From: Planctomycetota bacterium | GTDB lineage: Bacteria > Planctomycetota > B15-G4 | NCBI GenBank assembly: GCA_029259745.1 | Contig: JAJDEO010000055.1 | Location: 1-43,707 of the forward strand | Direction of reading: 5' to 3' | DNA: 43,707 bases | The notes under the pieces: model-generated | Databases searched by the model: none | What the model was told of the DNA's origin: nothing | Seen by the model: only the letters and a program-made list of their open reading frames with translations | Position numbers and translations under genes: made by a program | In this document: in pieces, positions 7,756 to 14,836 of the stretch | Position numbering within the stretch: position 1 is the first letter of the stretch | Layout of the letters: every line of letters starts with the position of its first letter

Positions 7756-8627
7756 GGGTAGTCGTCGTCGCCCGACGCCGGTGCGGGCAGCTCGTCGAGG
7801 GGAGAGTGCCCCGACCGACGGGCGCGCCACGCGATGACGAGTCCACCGAGCACGTAGATGTTCGCGGACAGGAACAGGAACCACTCGTGGAAGATCACGG
7901 CCAGCCAGATGATCCCGACGAGCCGCACGAAGGCACCGACCTGCATGCGGTGGCCGACATAGCGCGACGCGACGTGCACGTACGGCACCTTGGACACCAT
8001 GAGAAGTCCGCCGACGAAGGCCATCGCGGGCAGCAGGCGCAGCGTCCAGAGTGGCGCGGCGTCCATGAACGAGCCGGGTAACCATGCGCCCAGTTCGGTG
8101 GGTCCTTCGAAGCCGAAAAAGCACGCGCTGACGATGAGCGCCGCGGCCGCCGGAGACGGCAGGCCGGCGAAGATCTCGTGGCTGTCGTCGTCATCGGTGA
8201 AGACCGTGAAGCGTGCCAGGCGCAGCGCCGCGCAGATCACGTAGGCAGCGCAAAGCGATGTCACGAGCGTGGGACGGAAGGGCAGCCCGAGCTCCGACAT
8301 CGTGTGTTCGTAGACGACCTTCGCGATGAACGCCGGCGCGAGGCCGAACGTGACGAGGTCGGCGAGGCTGTCGAGCATCGCGCCGAAGGGCGAGGTCTGG
8401 CCCGTCATGCGTGCGATGCGCCCGTCGAGTGAGTCGAGCACCATGCCGAGCACGATCACCCACGAGGCGCGGATGATGAGGTGGCCGAACGCCGGGTCGA
8501 GCGGGCCCGTCCCGCCGCTCGCGCGCAGAGCGTCGGTGGCGAGGGCCATCGCGACGAATCCACACACGAGATTCCCGAGCGTGAAAGCCGTCGGGATCAG
8601 GGGGATGAGTTTCGAGCGGGCGCTCAT
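7752..8627 (-). CDS. pssA: CDP-diacylglycerol-serine O-phosphatidyltransferase
   Basis: A 291-aa multi-pass membrane enzyme that makes phosphatidylserine from CDP-diacylglycerol and serine. The CDP-alcohol phosphatidyltransferase signature D-x2-DG-x2-AR-x8-G-x3-D-x3-D is intact (Asp65, Asp68, Gly69, Ala72, Arg73, Gly82, Asp86, Asp90). Several hydrophobic segments follow. The C-terminus is hydrophilic and ends in an Asp-rich tail. It starts 3 bp after psd, the next enzyme in phosphatidylethanolamine synthesis. The pairing with psd decides for PssA over phosphatidylglycerol-phosphate synthase. Confidence 0.95.
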   Translation of the reverse strand: MSARSKLIPLIPTAFTLGNLVCGFVAMALATDALRASGGTGPLDPAFGHLIIRASWVIVLGMVLDSLDGRIARMTGQTSPFGAMLDSLADLVTFGLAPAFIAKVVYEHTMSELGLPFRPTLVTSLCAAYVICAALRLARFTVFTDDDDSHEIFAGLPSPAAAALIVSACFFGFEGPTELGAWLPGSFMDAAPLWTLRLLPAMAFVGGLLMVSKVPYVHVASRYVGHRMQVGAFVRLVGIIWLAVIFHEWFLFLSANIYVLGGLVIAWRARRSGHSPLDELPAPASGDDDYP

Positions 8628-8630
8628 CGA

Positions 8631-9326
8631 TCAGCCCGTCGCAGCGAGAGGTTGTGCCGTCGACGCGCTGACGGCCGCGGAGTGCAGCGACGCCAGCAAC
8701 GTCTCGCCGCCCTTGACGCGCTGGCCGACAGTGACGAGCACGTCGGCGACGTCGGTCTCGGGCATGATGAGTTCGGTGCGCGAACCGAAGTGGATCATCC
8801 CGTAGCGCTCGCCACGCTCGAAACGATCGCCGAGTTCGACGGGACACACGATGCGGCGCGCGATGAGGCCCGTGATCTGACGCACGCCGACGCGTCGGCT
8901 GTCACCGCGTTCGACGACGATCGTGACGGCCTGGTTCTCGTCGATGCAGCGCGGGTCGCGCGCGTCGAGACACTTGCCTTGGCGACGGTTGCGGGCCACG
9001 ACGGTGCCCGCGCACGGCACGCGATTGACGTGCACGTCGAAGACCGAAAGGAAGACGCCGATCCGCACGCAGCGTGTGCCGAGGTCGGGGTCGTCGAGCG
9101 TCTGGATGTCGGCCACCACGCCATCGGCGGGGCTCACCATGTCGACATCCGTGCCGGCTGCGGTGCGATCGGGGTCGCGGAAGAACCAGAGGACGAAGGC
9201 GAGCAGCGCAAAGGGCAGCATCGCCGGCAGCGTGCCGACGTGCAGCATCAGCGCCGCGAGTCCGAGGCAGAATCCGGCGACGCCGAGCAGCGTTCCGGTC
9301 CCGAAGTGCGTGAAAGGCCAAGTCAT
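8631..9326 (-). CDS. psd: Phosphatidylserine decarboxylase, short (archaeal-type) proenzyme
   Basis: A 231-aa pyruvoyl enzyme turning phosphatidylserine into phosphatidylethanolamine. It has a hydrophobic N-terminal region (about 8-48), MVSPADGVV near 63-71, a family histidine (VFDVHVNR, His99) and the self-cleavage site HFGSRTE at 179-185, where Ser182 should become the pyruvoyl group. The short length and FGS site match the compact Psd class rather than the longer E. coli type with LGST. First gene of the nine-gene minus-strand operon; the region 9327-9460 between it and the divergent lipoprotein gene must hold its promoter, which I could not pinpoint. Confidence 0.95.
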   Translation of the reverse strand: MTWPFTHFGTGTLLGVAGFCLGLAALMLHVGTLPAMLPFALLAFVLWFFRDPDRTAAGTDVDMVSPADGVVADIQTLDDPDLGTRCVRIGVFLSVFDVHVNRVPCAGTVVARNRRQGKCLDARDPRCIDENQAVTIVVERGDSRRVGVRQITGLIARRIVCPVELGDRFERGERYGMIHFGSRTELIMPETDVADVLVTVGQRVKGGETLLASLHSAAVSASTAQPLAATG

Positions 9327-9413
9327 AGGGACGGGAGACTACCAACGTGAGTGCCAGCGAGGCGACTCGGGCGCGAAGTCGTCTCCAGTGGCCGGGGGGG
9401 TCGGGCCGATGGC

Positions 9414-9446
9414 AGACAGAAGGACGAGATGCCTTCTCGTCTGTCT
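9414..9446 (+). promoter_or_regulatory. Hairpin in the leader of the MORN lipoprotein gene
   Basis: AGACA and GACGAGA on the left (9414-9418, 9423-9429, with GAAG bulged between them) pair perfectly with TCTCGTC and TGTCT on the right (9435-9446) around a 5-nt loop. It ends 3 bases before the GGAG at 9449-9452 that serves the ATG at 9461, so it could influence translation start. It might also be a terminator-like fold of the divergent region. Confidence 0.45.
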
Positions 9447-9460
9447 ATGGAGCTGTGTTC

Positions 9461-10375
9461 ATGCGCGCGCCCTTCGCTTTGATGACTCTGGCCCTCGCCG
9501 GGTTTCTTTCCGCCTGTTCGGGCCCTGCACCGGTCGCACGTACGCAGGTGACGTCGATCTACTACCCAGAGACGGATGCCCTCGAGAGCACCGCTGGCCG
9601 TGTGATCCGCGCCGACGGGACATCGGGGAAGCACGGCCGCGAGGTTTTCTACGACCGCGGCGGACGCGTGCTGCGCGAGGCTCACTACGACGACGGCCGG
9701 CTCCACGGCGAGTGGACGCGCTGGGTCGAGAACGGCGCGGTCGCCGAGCACGGCGTCTTCGAGCGCGGTGCACGAACGGGCACATGGTCACGCTTCCACG
9801 CCAACGGCAACCTGGCGTCGCGGGGCACCTACCTGCGCGGTGAGCGTCACGGCGAGTGGAGCTTCCACTTCCCGTCGGGGCAGCTCGAGGTGCGTGCGTC
9901 GTATGAGGCCGGAACGCCCGTGGGGACGTGGGAACGTCACGATGCACGCGGGGGCCTGCGTCTCTCGACGTCATACCGTGACGGCGTGCTCGACGGACGT
10001 CTCGCCCAGTGGGACGAGCGTGGCACGCTGCGCGTCGAGGGGCGCCACGAAGCCGGACGGCGCGTCGGTTCGTGGACGAGCTGGCACGGCAATGGTGGCA
10101 AGGCGATCGAGGCGACCTACGACCGCGGACTCGAGCAAGGACGCTGGAAGGCCTGGCACCCGAATGGCGCGCTGGCCGTGGAGGGCTCGTTCCACCGCGG
10201 CGTGCGCGATGGCCTCTGGATGCGCTGGTCGGCGGGCGGCGACGTGCTCGCGAAGACGCGGTTCGCGAACGATCGTCCGCAGAGCGATGGTGCAACGTGG
10301 GACGTGCCGGCGGCGGATCTGCGCGCCCGATTGGACGGCGTGAAGGTCGACTTCGGGCCCCTCAGCGGCGACTGA
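9461..10375 (+). CDS. MORN-repeat (MORN_2 type) lipoprotein
   Basis: A 304-aa predicted lipoprotein. The N-terminus MRAPFALMTLALAGFLSAC is a signal peptide with a lipobox (LSAC), so the mature protein should begin at a lipid-modified Cys. The body is about nine copies of a 22-24 residue repeat of the form G-x-R-x-G-x-W-x-x-W/F-x-x-N/D-G-x-L (for example ERGARTGTWSRFHANGNL and LRGERHGEWSFHFPSGQL), the MORN_2 family also seen in YwqK-like antitoxins and many envelope proteins. I chose ATG 9461, not the in-frame GTG at 9347, because of the signal peptide and the GGAG 8 nt upstream. No partner gene indicates a specific job; a binding or scaffold role in the envelope is likely. Confidence 0.85.
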   Translation: MRAPFALMTLALAGFLSACSGPAPVARTQVTSIYYPETDALESTAGRVIRADGTSGKHGREVFYDRGGRVLREAHYDDGRLHGEWTRWVENGAVAEHGVFERGARTGTWSRFHANGNLASRGTYLRGERHGEWSFHFPSGQLEVRASYEAGTPVGTWERHDARGGLRLSTSYRDGVLDGRLAQWDERGTLRVEGRHEAGRRVGSWTSWHGNGGKAIEATYDRGLEQGRWKAWHPNGALAVEGSFHRGVRDGLWMRWSAGGDVLAKTRFANDRPQSDGATWDVPAADLRARLDGVKVDFGPLSGD

Positions 10376-10536
10376 CGGGGCGGCGTGTTTCCCTGTCGCG
10401 GGCCGGGTGCGTAGACTGCGCGACGATTGCGGGCACGCCTCCTCTCTGCCGACGCCGTCCAGCGGGTGGTCGTTCAACAGGCATGACGGAGGGGTGCGTC
10501 GCGACGAGCCCTTGCCCTCCTGCCGAGCCCCTGGCC
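10376..10536. other. Gap between lipoprotein gene and enolase
   Basis: 161 bp without a gene. An in-frame ATG at 10483 would extend enolase by 18 residues that match nothing typical of the family. A promoter for eno probably lies here, but I see no convincing -35/-10 pair. Confidence 0.5.
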
Positions 10537-11802
10537 ATGACCACGATCACGCACGTCCACGCCCGTGAAATCCTCGACTCGCGGGGCAACCCGACGCTCG
10601 AGGCCGAGGTCATGACCGAGTCCGGTGCCCATGGCCGCATGGCCGTGCCGTCGGGCGCCTCGACCGGAACGCACGAAGCCGTCGAGCTGCGTGACGGCGA
10701 CGCCGAGCGCTACCTCGGCAAGGGTGTGCAGCAGGCGGTGCACAACGTCAGCACGGTGATCGCCGAGGCGCTCATCGGTCTCGATGCGACGGACCAGGAA
10801 GAGATCGACGCCGTGATGTGCGAAGTCGACGGCACGGAGAACAAGGCGAACCTCGGCGCGAACGCGATCCTCGGCGACAGCGGCGCCGTGGCGCGCGCTG
10901 CGGCCGGCGCCCACGGCCTGCCGCTCTTCCGCTACCTCGGTGGCTCGAGCGCACGCACGCTTCCGATCCCGATGATGAACATCATCAACGGCGGGTCGCA
11001 TGCCGACAACACCGTCGATTTCCAAGAGTTCATGATCATGCCGGTGGGCGCCGAGTCCTTCTCAGAAGGTCTGCGCATGGGCGCGGAGGTCTTCCACGCG
11101 CTCAAGGCCGTGTTGAAGAAGGCCGGGATGAACACGGCGGTCGGGGACGAGGGTGGCTTCGCGCCGAACCTCGAGAGCAACGAAGCCGCTGTGACGGTGA
11201 TCCTCGAGGCCGTCGAGAAGGCCGGCTACAAGCCCGAGGAAGACGTGATGCTCGCGCTCGACGTTGCAGCGTCGGAGTTCTACGAAGACGGCGAATACGT
11301 GCTGGCCGGTGAGGGCGGGCGACGCGTGTCGGCCGACGGGATGATCGAGATCTACAAGGAGTGGGTCGGCAAGTACCCGATCGTGTCGATCGAAGACGGA
11401 TTGCACGAGGACGATTGGGACGGCTGGACGAAGCTGACGGAGGTTGTCGGCGAAGACTGCCAGCTGGTGGGCGACGATCTGTTCGTCACGAACCCGGCGC
11501 GGCTCGAGCGCGGGATCGAAGAGGGCGTGGCGAACGCCGTGCTCGTGAAGATCAACCAGATCGGCACCCTGTCGGAGACGTTCGAGTGCGTCAACATGGC
11601 GACGCGCCATGGGTACAACTCGGTGATCTCGCATCGTTCGGGTGAGACCGAGGACACGATCATCGCCGACATCGCGGTGGCGACGAATGCGGGGCAGATC
11701 AAGACGGGGAGTCTGTCGAGGACGGATCGGATTGCGAAGTACAACCAGTTGTTGAGGATTGAGGAGATGTTGGGGGACAGTGCTCGGTACGGGGTGGACT
11801 GA
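10537..11802 (+). CDS. eno: Enolase (phosphopyruvate hydratase)
   Basis: A 421-aa glycolytic enzyme interconverting 2-phosphoglycerate and phosphoenolpyruvate. Family motifs are all present: HAREILDSRGNPTLE, SGASTGTHEAVELRD, MMNIINGGSHADN, FQEFMIMPVGA, GDEGGFAPN, SIEDGLHEDDWDGW, LVGDDLFVTN, VLVKINQIGT and SHRSGETEDT, with the metal-binding acids and catalytic Lys visible. An uncommon variant is AILGDSGAVARAAA in place of the usual AILGVSLAVA. The last 30 or so codons are unlike the rest of the gene: AGG, GGG, TTG, ATT and GAT replace the C-ending codons used earlier. The stop codon is followed without a gap by a structured repeat (11803-11927). Confidence 0.98.
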   Translation: MTTITHVHAREILDSRGNPTLEAEVMTESGAHGRMAVPSGASTGTHEAVELRDGDAERYLGKGVQQAVHNVSTVIAEALIGLDATDQEEIDAVMCEVDGTENKANLGANAILGDSGAVARAAAGAHGLPLFRYLGGSSARTLPIPMMNIINGGSHADNTVDFQEFMIMPVGAESFSEGLRMGAEVFHALKAVLKKAGMNTAVGDEGGFAPNLESNEAAVTVILEAVEKAGYKPEEDVMLALDVAASEFYEDGEYVLAGEGGRRVSADGMIEIYKEWVGKYPIVSIEDGLHEDDWDGWTKLTEVVGEDCQLVGDDLFVTNPARLERGIEEGVANAVLVKINQIGTLSETFECVNMATRHGYNSVISHRSGETEDTIIADIAVATNAGQIKTGSLSRTDRIAKYNQLLRIEEMLGDSARYGVD

Positions 11803-11927
11803 GTGTGCTGGGGCGCTGCGCGCGTCCCCGTCGTCTCAGCGCTCGGGCACGCCTCGTTGCGTCGGTGGGATCGCGTGGTGATTGCTTCGACGGCGTGAAG
11901 TCGCTGCTGAGACGACGGGGGACGCGC
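11803..11927 (+). ncRNA. Structured 3' element, copy 1 (long stem, conserved 65-nt loop)
   Basis: Begins directly after the eno stop with GTGTGCTGGGGCGCT. The outer stem pairs 11820-11840 with 11906-11927 (21 bp and one bulged base). The 65-nt loop 11841-11905 starts GCTCGGGCAC and ends GTGAAGTCGCT. An inner 6-bp helix pairs CACGCC (11848-11853) with GGCGTG (11892-11897). A second copy after the last gene has the same loop length, about 48 of 65 loop bases identical, and entirely different but equally good outer stem sequences. It may act as RNA or as single-stranded DNA; no known family is recognised. Strand is taken from its constant position 3' of plus-strand genes. Confidence 0.7.
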
Positions 11928-12046
11928 TTCGCTCGGGAGCGTGTGAGTCGATCCGCCTCCGGAGGGGAGGGGGAGAGTCGTGCTCGGACCGGAGGTTCGG
12001 TCGGTGGGGGCTGGACGGCACGTTGGATCGTCGTTCCTCGGGGACG

Positions 12047-12587
12047 GTTGGTGCGAGGCCGAGTGGCCTTTTGGTGTCGGGGACAGTCGCGCCCTGGCGG
12101 TCGGGCTTGGTGCTTCACGAACTCGCGGTGCCGTTCGGGACGTCGCACTCGAACGGCCAGCTCGCGGCCACGTTGACGGCGATGGCGTCGGCGACCTCTG
12201 CTACCGGCTGCAGATCGAACCACGACGACCGAAGTCCGTTGTTGTCGTGTCGGGGTGGGATGGGCGTTGGTTGCACATCTGGAAGGACATCATGCCCGGA
12301 CCCCACGGCGGGTCGTCGGCGCGGTCGGTGATCTCGACCGCGATGGTCACGCCGACATCGGAATCAGTGATGGGTGGTCGCTCGTGACGTTCGAGTCGGG
12401 GAGCGATGGTCGCGAACTCGGGCACCTGCGCGAAGTGCGAGCGCTGGGTCCCTTGTTCATGCGCGGCTACGGCCTCTTGCAGCTCGGACTCCACCAGCAG
12501 ACGCACGACGCGCGCCCGGACTTCTTGCTCTCTTCGATGAACTTCTTCGACGAGAACTTCGTGGACGTCTTCGTCCTCGAGTCGTGA
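12047..12587 (+). pseudogene. Decayed FG-GAP (integrin-alpha-like) repeat protein
   Basis: Three reading frames carry pieces of one protein. The first part (from about 12047) reads ...LVLHELAVPFG; the frame then changes near 12170 to HVDGDGVGDLCYRLQIE and VVVVSGWDGRWLHIW; a second change near 12300-12325 leads to VGAVGDLDRDGHADIGISDG and continues to the stop at 12585-12587 after FVLES. DVDGDGVGDL and DLDRDGHADI are calcium-binding FG-GAP loops of beta-propeller repeats common in secreted planctomycete proteins. No start or signal peptide can be found upstream, where the DNA is G-rich and uninformative. It is therefore a frameshifted remnant; sequencing errors could mimic this but two separate shifts make decay more likely. 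Confidence 0.7.
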
Positions 12588-12679
12588 TCTGCGAGGAGCC
12601 GCGCGCACGTCGACGCATGACTATGGTGTGATGTCGGTCACCGCTCGACCGAGCCAGTACCGTTTCACCTGGACGCTTG

Positions 12680-13288
12680 ATGATCGATTACCTCGCGACC
12701 TTCATTGTCTTCTTTGCCGTCATCGACCCGATCGGGACGGTGCCGGTCTTCATTGCCGTGACGCGCAAGCATGATCCGGCGGAGAAGAGGTCGATCGCTC
12801 GGACGGCTGCGCTCGTCGCGAGCGGGATCCTGCTGTTCTTCGTGATCGCCGGCGAGTACCTGCTCGGCGCGATGAGCATTCCAATCCCGGCGTTTCAGAT
12901 CGCGGGTGGCATCGTGCTGTTCCTGTTCGCGCTGTCGATGATCTTCGGTGAGAGCAAGCCCGAGGAAGAAGTGCGCCTCGCCACAGACCGCAACGACACG
13001 GCCGTCTTTCCCTTGGCCGTGCCGTCGATCGCAGGGCCCGGCGCGATGCTCGCTGCCGTTCTGGCGACGGAGAACGCGCGTTATAGCATCGGCGAGCAAG
13101 TGCAGACTGCGGGTGTGATGCTCTTCGTCGTACTGCTCGCGTACATCCTGATGTGCGGCTCGAGCATCATCGATCGCGTCATCGGCGACACCGGCGCCAG
13201 CGTCGTGAGTCGCGTGATGGGCCTGATCTTGGCATCGATCGCGACGAGCAACGCACTCACCGGGATCACGACGTACTTCGAGATCTGA
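12680..13288 (+). CDS. MarC family integral membrane protein
   Basis: A 202-aa inner-membrane protein with about six hydrophobic segments. Family marks are FFAVIDPIGTVPVFIA at the N-terminus, IAGGIVLFLFALSMI in the middle, PLAVPSIAGPGAM and a C-terminal MGLILASIATSNALTG. MarC/UPF0056 proteins are widespread; the once-claimed antibiotic-resistance role is not supported in E. coli, and their function is unknown. I start at ATG 12680 rather than the adjacent TTG 12677. It stands alone between the FG-GAP pseudogene and the inverted-repeat region. Confidence 0.93.
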   Translation: MIDYLATFIVFFAVIDPIGTVPVFIAVTRKHDPAEKRSIARTAALVASGILLFFVIAGEYLLGAMSIPIPAFQIAGGIVLFLFALSMIFGESKPEEEVRLATDRNDTAVFPLAVPSIAGPGAMLAAVLATENARYSIGEQVQTAGVMLFVVLLAYILMCGSSIIDRVIGDTGASVVSRVMGLILASIATSNALTGITTYFEI

Positions 13289-13302
13289 AGGCGCGGTGTG
13301 AC

Positions 13303-13880
13303 CTAGCAACCCGTTGAAAAACTCATCCGGCGCGCCGCACGCACCCGAGCGCGCCTTTGCAAGCGCGGGAGCCTCGACGAATCCACCGATTCGCCTGCGT
13401 TCTCACACTCGCACAGACACGCTCGGTCACGCACGGTGCACTCGGAGTAGTTCTTCAACAGACTGCTCGTGGTGTGATTGGCCGCCGCCGTCGGGGGGAC
13501 GCACGGAGGGCGCGGACGCGTTTCACGGTGGGCTCGATCGGTCGGTAGAAAGGCCGCGTCTGCTACGCATCGATCACCGCGAGTGCGAGCGCGAAGTCTG
13601 TCACGACGCAGATGCGTCTTGCACGAGCTGAGGGCCGCCAAGGACGCTGTCGAGGAACGCGCAGGGCCCGGAGGAAATGCCGACTATGGCGTCCGGTCCG
13701 TGGGTGTCGCCCCGGATGGCAGCGAGGCAGCCGTGGCGCTCGGGCGAGGGCCCGCCCGCTTCGTCGCGGCCTGCGAACGAGGTGTTCGAGTGCGGGATGG
13801 CAAGTGAGCCCTCAGCGCGTTGAGAAAGTCACTCGGCGTGAGCTCCGCTCATCCGAAGCAGTTCTTCAACTCGCTGCTAG
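13303..13880. mobile_element. MITE-like region bounded by inverted repeats
   Basis: A motif of the form CTAGCA-RC-GTTGAA-R-AACT occurs four times. The outermost copies are 13303-13324 (plus) and, inverted, 13859-13880; they agree at 17 of 21 positions and both begin with CTAG. An inverted internal copy is at 13445-13469 and a weaker direct one at 13811-13830. The region therefore splits into a 167-bp piece (13303-13469) and a 70-bp near-palindrome (13811-13880), either two separate short elements or one 578-bp element with internal copies. CTAG at both outer ends could be a 4-bp target duplication or part of the repeat. No transposase frame is visible inside. Confidence 0.6.
13470..13810. other. 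Non-coding interior between inverted repeats
   Basis: About 340 bp with open frames on several strands, but none with recognisable protein features or a ribosome binding site. I see no gene here. Confidence 0.55.
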
Positions 13881-13914
13881 AGCGCCTTCCGCCCTCATGA
13901 TATGCCTACGCGCG

Positions 13915-14394
13915 ATGAATGCTGACACGAGCACATATCCCGCTGACATCACGGTCGGTGACGCCCGTGCTCGCTACTTTGCCGCAGCCGGTTTCGGTGA
14001 CGACGGCAACTATGAACTCACGTGGATCCCGCTCACGTTCGGGCCCATCACCGTGCCGATCTACAACAGCCAGGCGCGGCGTCGGGCCGTGCGTCTGCAC
14101 GACCTCCATCACATCGCGACCGGGTATCCGACATCGCCCAAAGGCGAAGCCCTCGTCGCGACGTGGGAGCTCGCGTCGGGCACGAAGGACAAGTGGTTCG
14201 CGTTCTTCATCAACTTGCCGGCGCTCGTCTATGGCTTCGTGCTCTGGCCACGCGATTGCTGGGCAGCGTGGACGCGCGGGCGACGTAGCTCGAACCTCTA
14301 CGGTCGCGAGTATGGCGACGACCTGCTCGCGCTGACCGTCGGTGAGTTGAAGGCGCTGACGGTTGCCACAGCCGACAGCGGTCGACAGGCATGA
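13915..14394 (+). CDS. Coq4-like metal-motif protein
   Basis: A 159-aa protein. The segment RLHDLHHIATGYPTSPKGE matches the HDxxH-x11-E metal motif of the Coq4 family, whose eukaryotic members organise and assist ubiquinone synthesis. Around it are an N-terminal part (TWIPLTFGPITVPIYN) and a hydrophobic stretch (FFINLPALVYGFVLW) that may contact membrane lipids, as Coq4 does. The start is ATG 13915; ATG 13897 in the same frame would add six residues. The following acetyltransferase overlaps its stop by four bases (ATGA), so they form a small operon. No quinone-pathway gene is nearby, so the actual substrate is open. Confidence 0.7.
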   Translation: MNADTSTYPADITVGDARARYFAAAGFGDDGNYELTWIPLTFGPITVPIYNSQARRRAVRLHDLHHIATGYPTSPKGEALVATWELASGTKDKWFAFFINLPALVYGFVLWPRDCWAAWTRGRRSSNLYGREYGDDLLALTVGELKALTVATADSGRQA

Positions 14395-14819
14395 TCCTCG
14401 TACGACGCGTCACCGACGCCGAGCTGCCGGCCGTTGCGGACTTCTACGTCGAAGTGGCATACGACGTGGCGTGGACGCCGGACGAGTGCGTGCTCGTGGC
14501 CGAAGACCTCGGCGGGAAGATCGTCGGTGCCGTGCGACTTTGCGAGGAGTCCGACGTACTCGTCCTGCGCGGGATGTTCGTACGCGCAGCCGATCAGCGC
14601 CGCGGGATCGGTCGTCGTCTGCTCGCCGTCGCGTCGGCCATCATCGGGGCGCGCGAATGCTTCTGCATCCCCTTCGCGCATCTGGCGAACTTCTACGCTT
14701 TGGCGGGGTTCCGCGCCGTCGGGGACGACGTTCCCCGGTTCCTCGCAGAGCGGGCCGATGGCTACCGCGCTCACGGCTACGACGTCTTCGTCATGCGCCG
14801 CGCACCGGGCATCCGCTGA
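14391..14819 (+). CDS. GNAT family N-acetyltransferase
   Basis: A 142-aa single-domain acetyltransferase. The acetyl-CoA-binding motif A is visible as VLRGMFVRAADQRRGIGRR (QRRGIG at the pyrophosphate loop), followed by a helix and the motif-B segment ANFYALAGFRAVG. The acceptor cannot be predicted. The ATG overlaps the stop of the Coq4-like gene (14391-14394), which suggests co-expression. It converges on the SGNH hydrolase gene with 17 bp between the stops. Confidence 0.88.
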   Translation: MILVRRVTDAELPAVADFYVEVAYDVAWTPDECVLVAEDLGGKIVGAVRLCEESDVLVLRGMFVRAADQRRGIGRRLLAVASAIIGARECFCIPFAHLANFYALAGFRAVGDDVPRFLAERADGYRAHGYDVFVMRRAPGIR

Positions 14820-14836
14820 GTCCATGAAAGTCCGGG

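Noticed and set aside
11803..11927. attC integron site or ordinary intrinsic terminator
   Set aside because: There is no GTTRRRY/RYYYAAC pair and no integrase, and attC sites vary in the loop rather than the stem. A terminator would not need a conserved 65-nt loop and has no T-tract here.
11805..12176. Arg-rich ORF after enolase
   Set aside because: It crosses the hairpin element and the skewed G-rich zone; the composition is that of a GC-rich shadow.
13478..13807. ORF inside the inverted-repeat region, as a transposase or small gene
   Set aside because: No transposase motif, no ribosome binding site, and no domain; coding character is weak.
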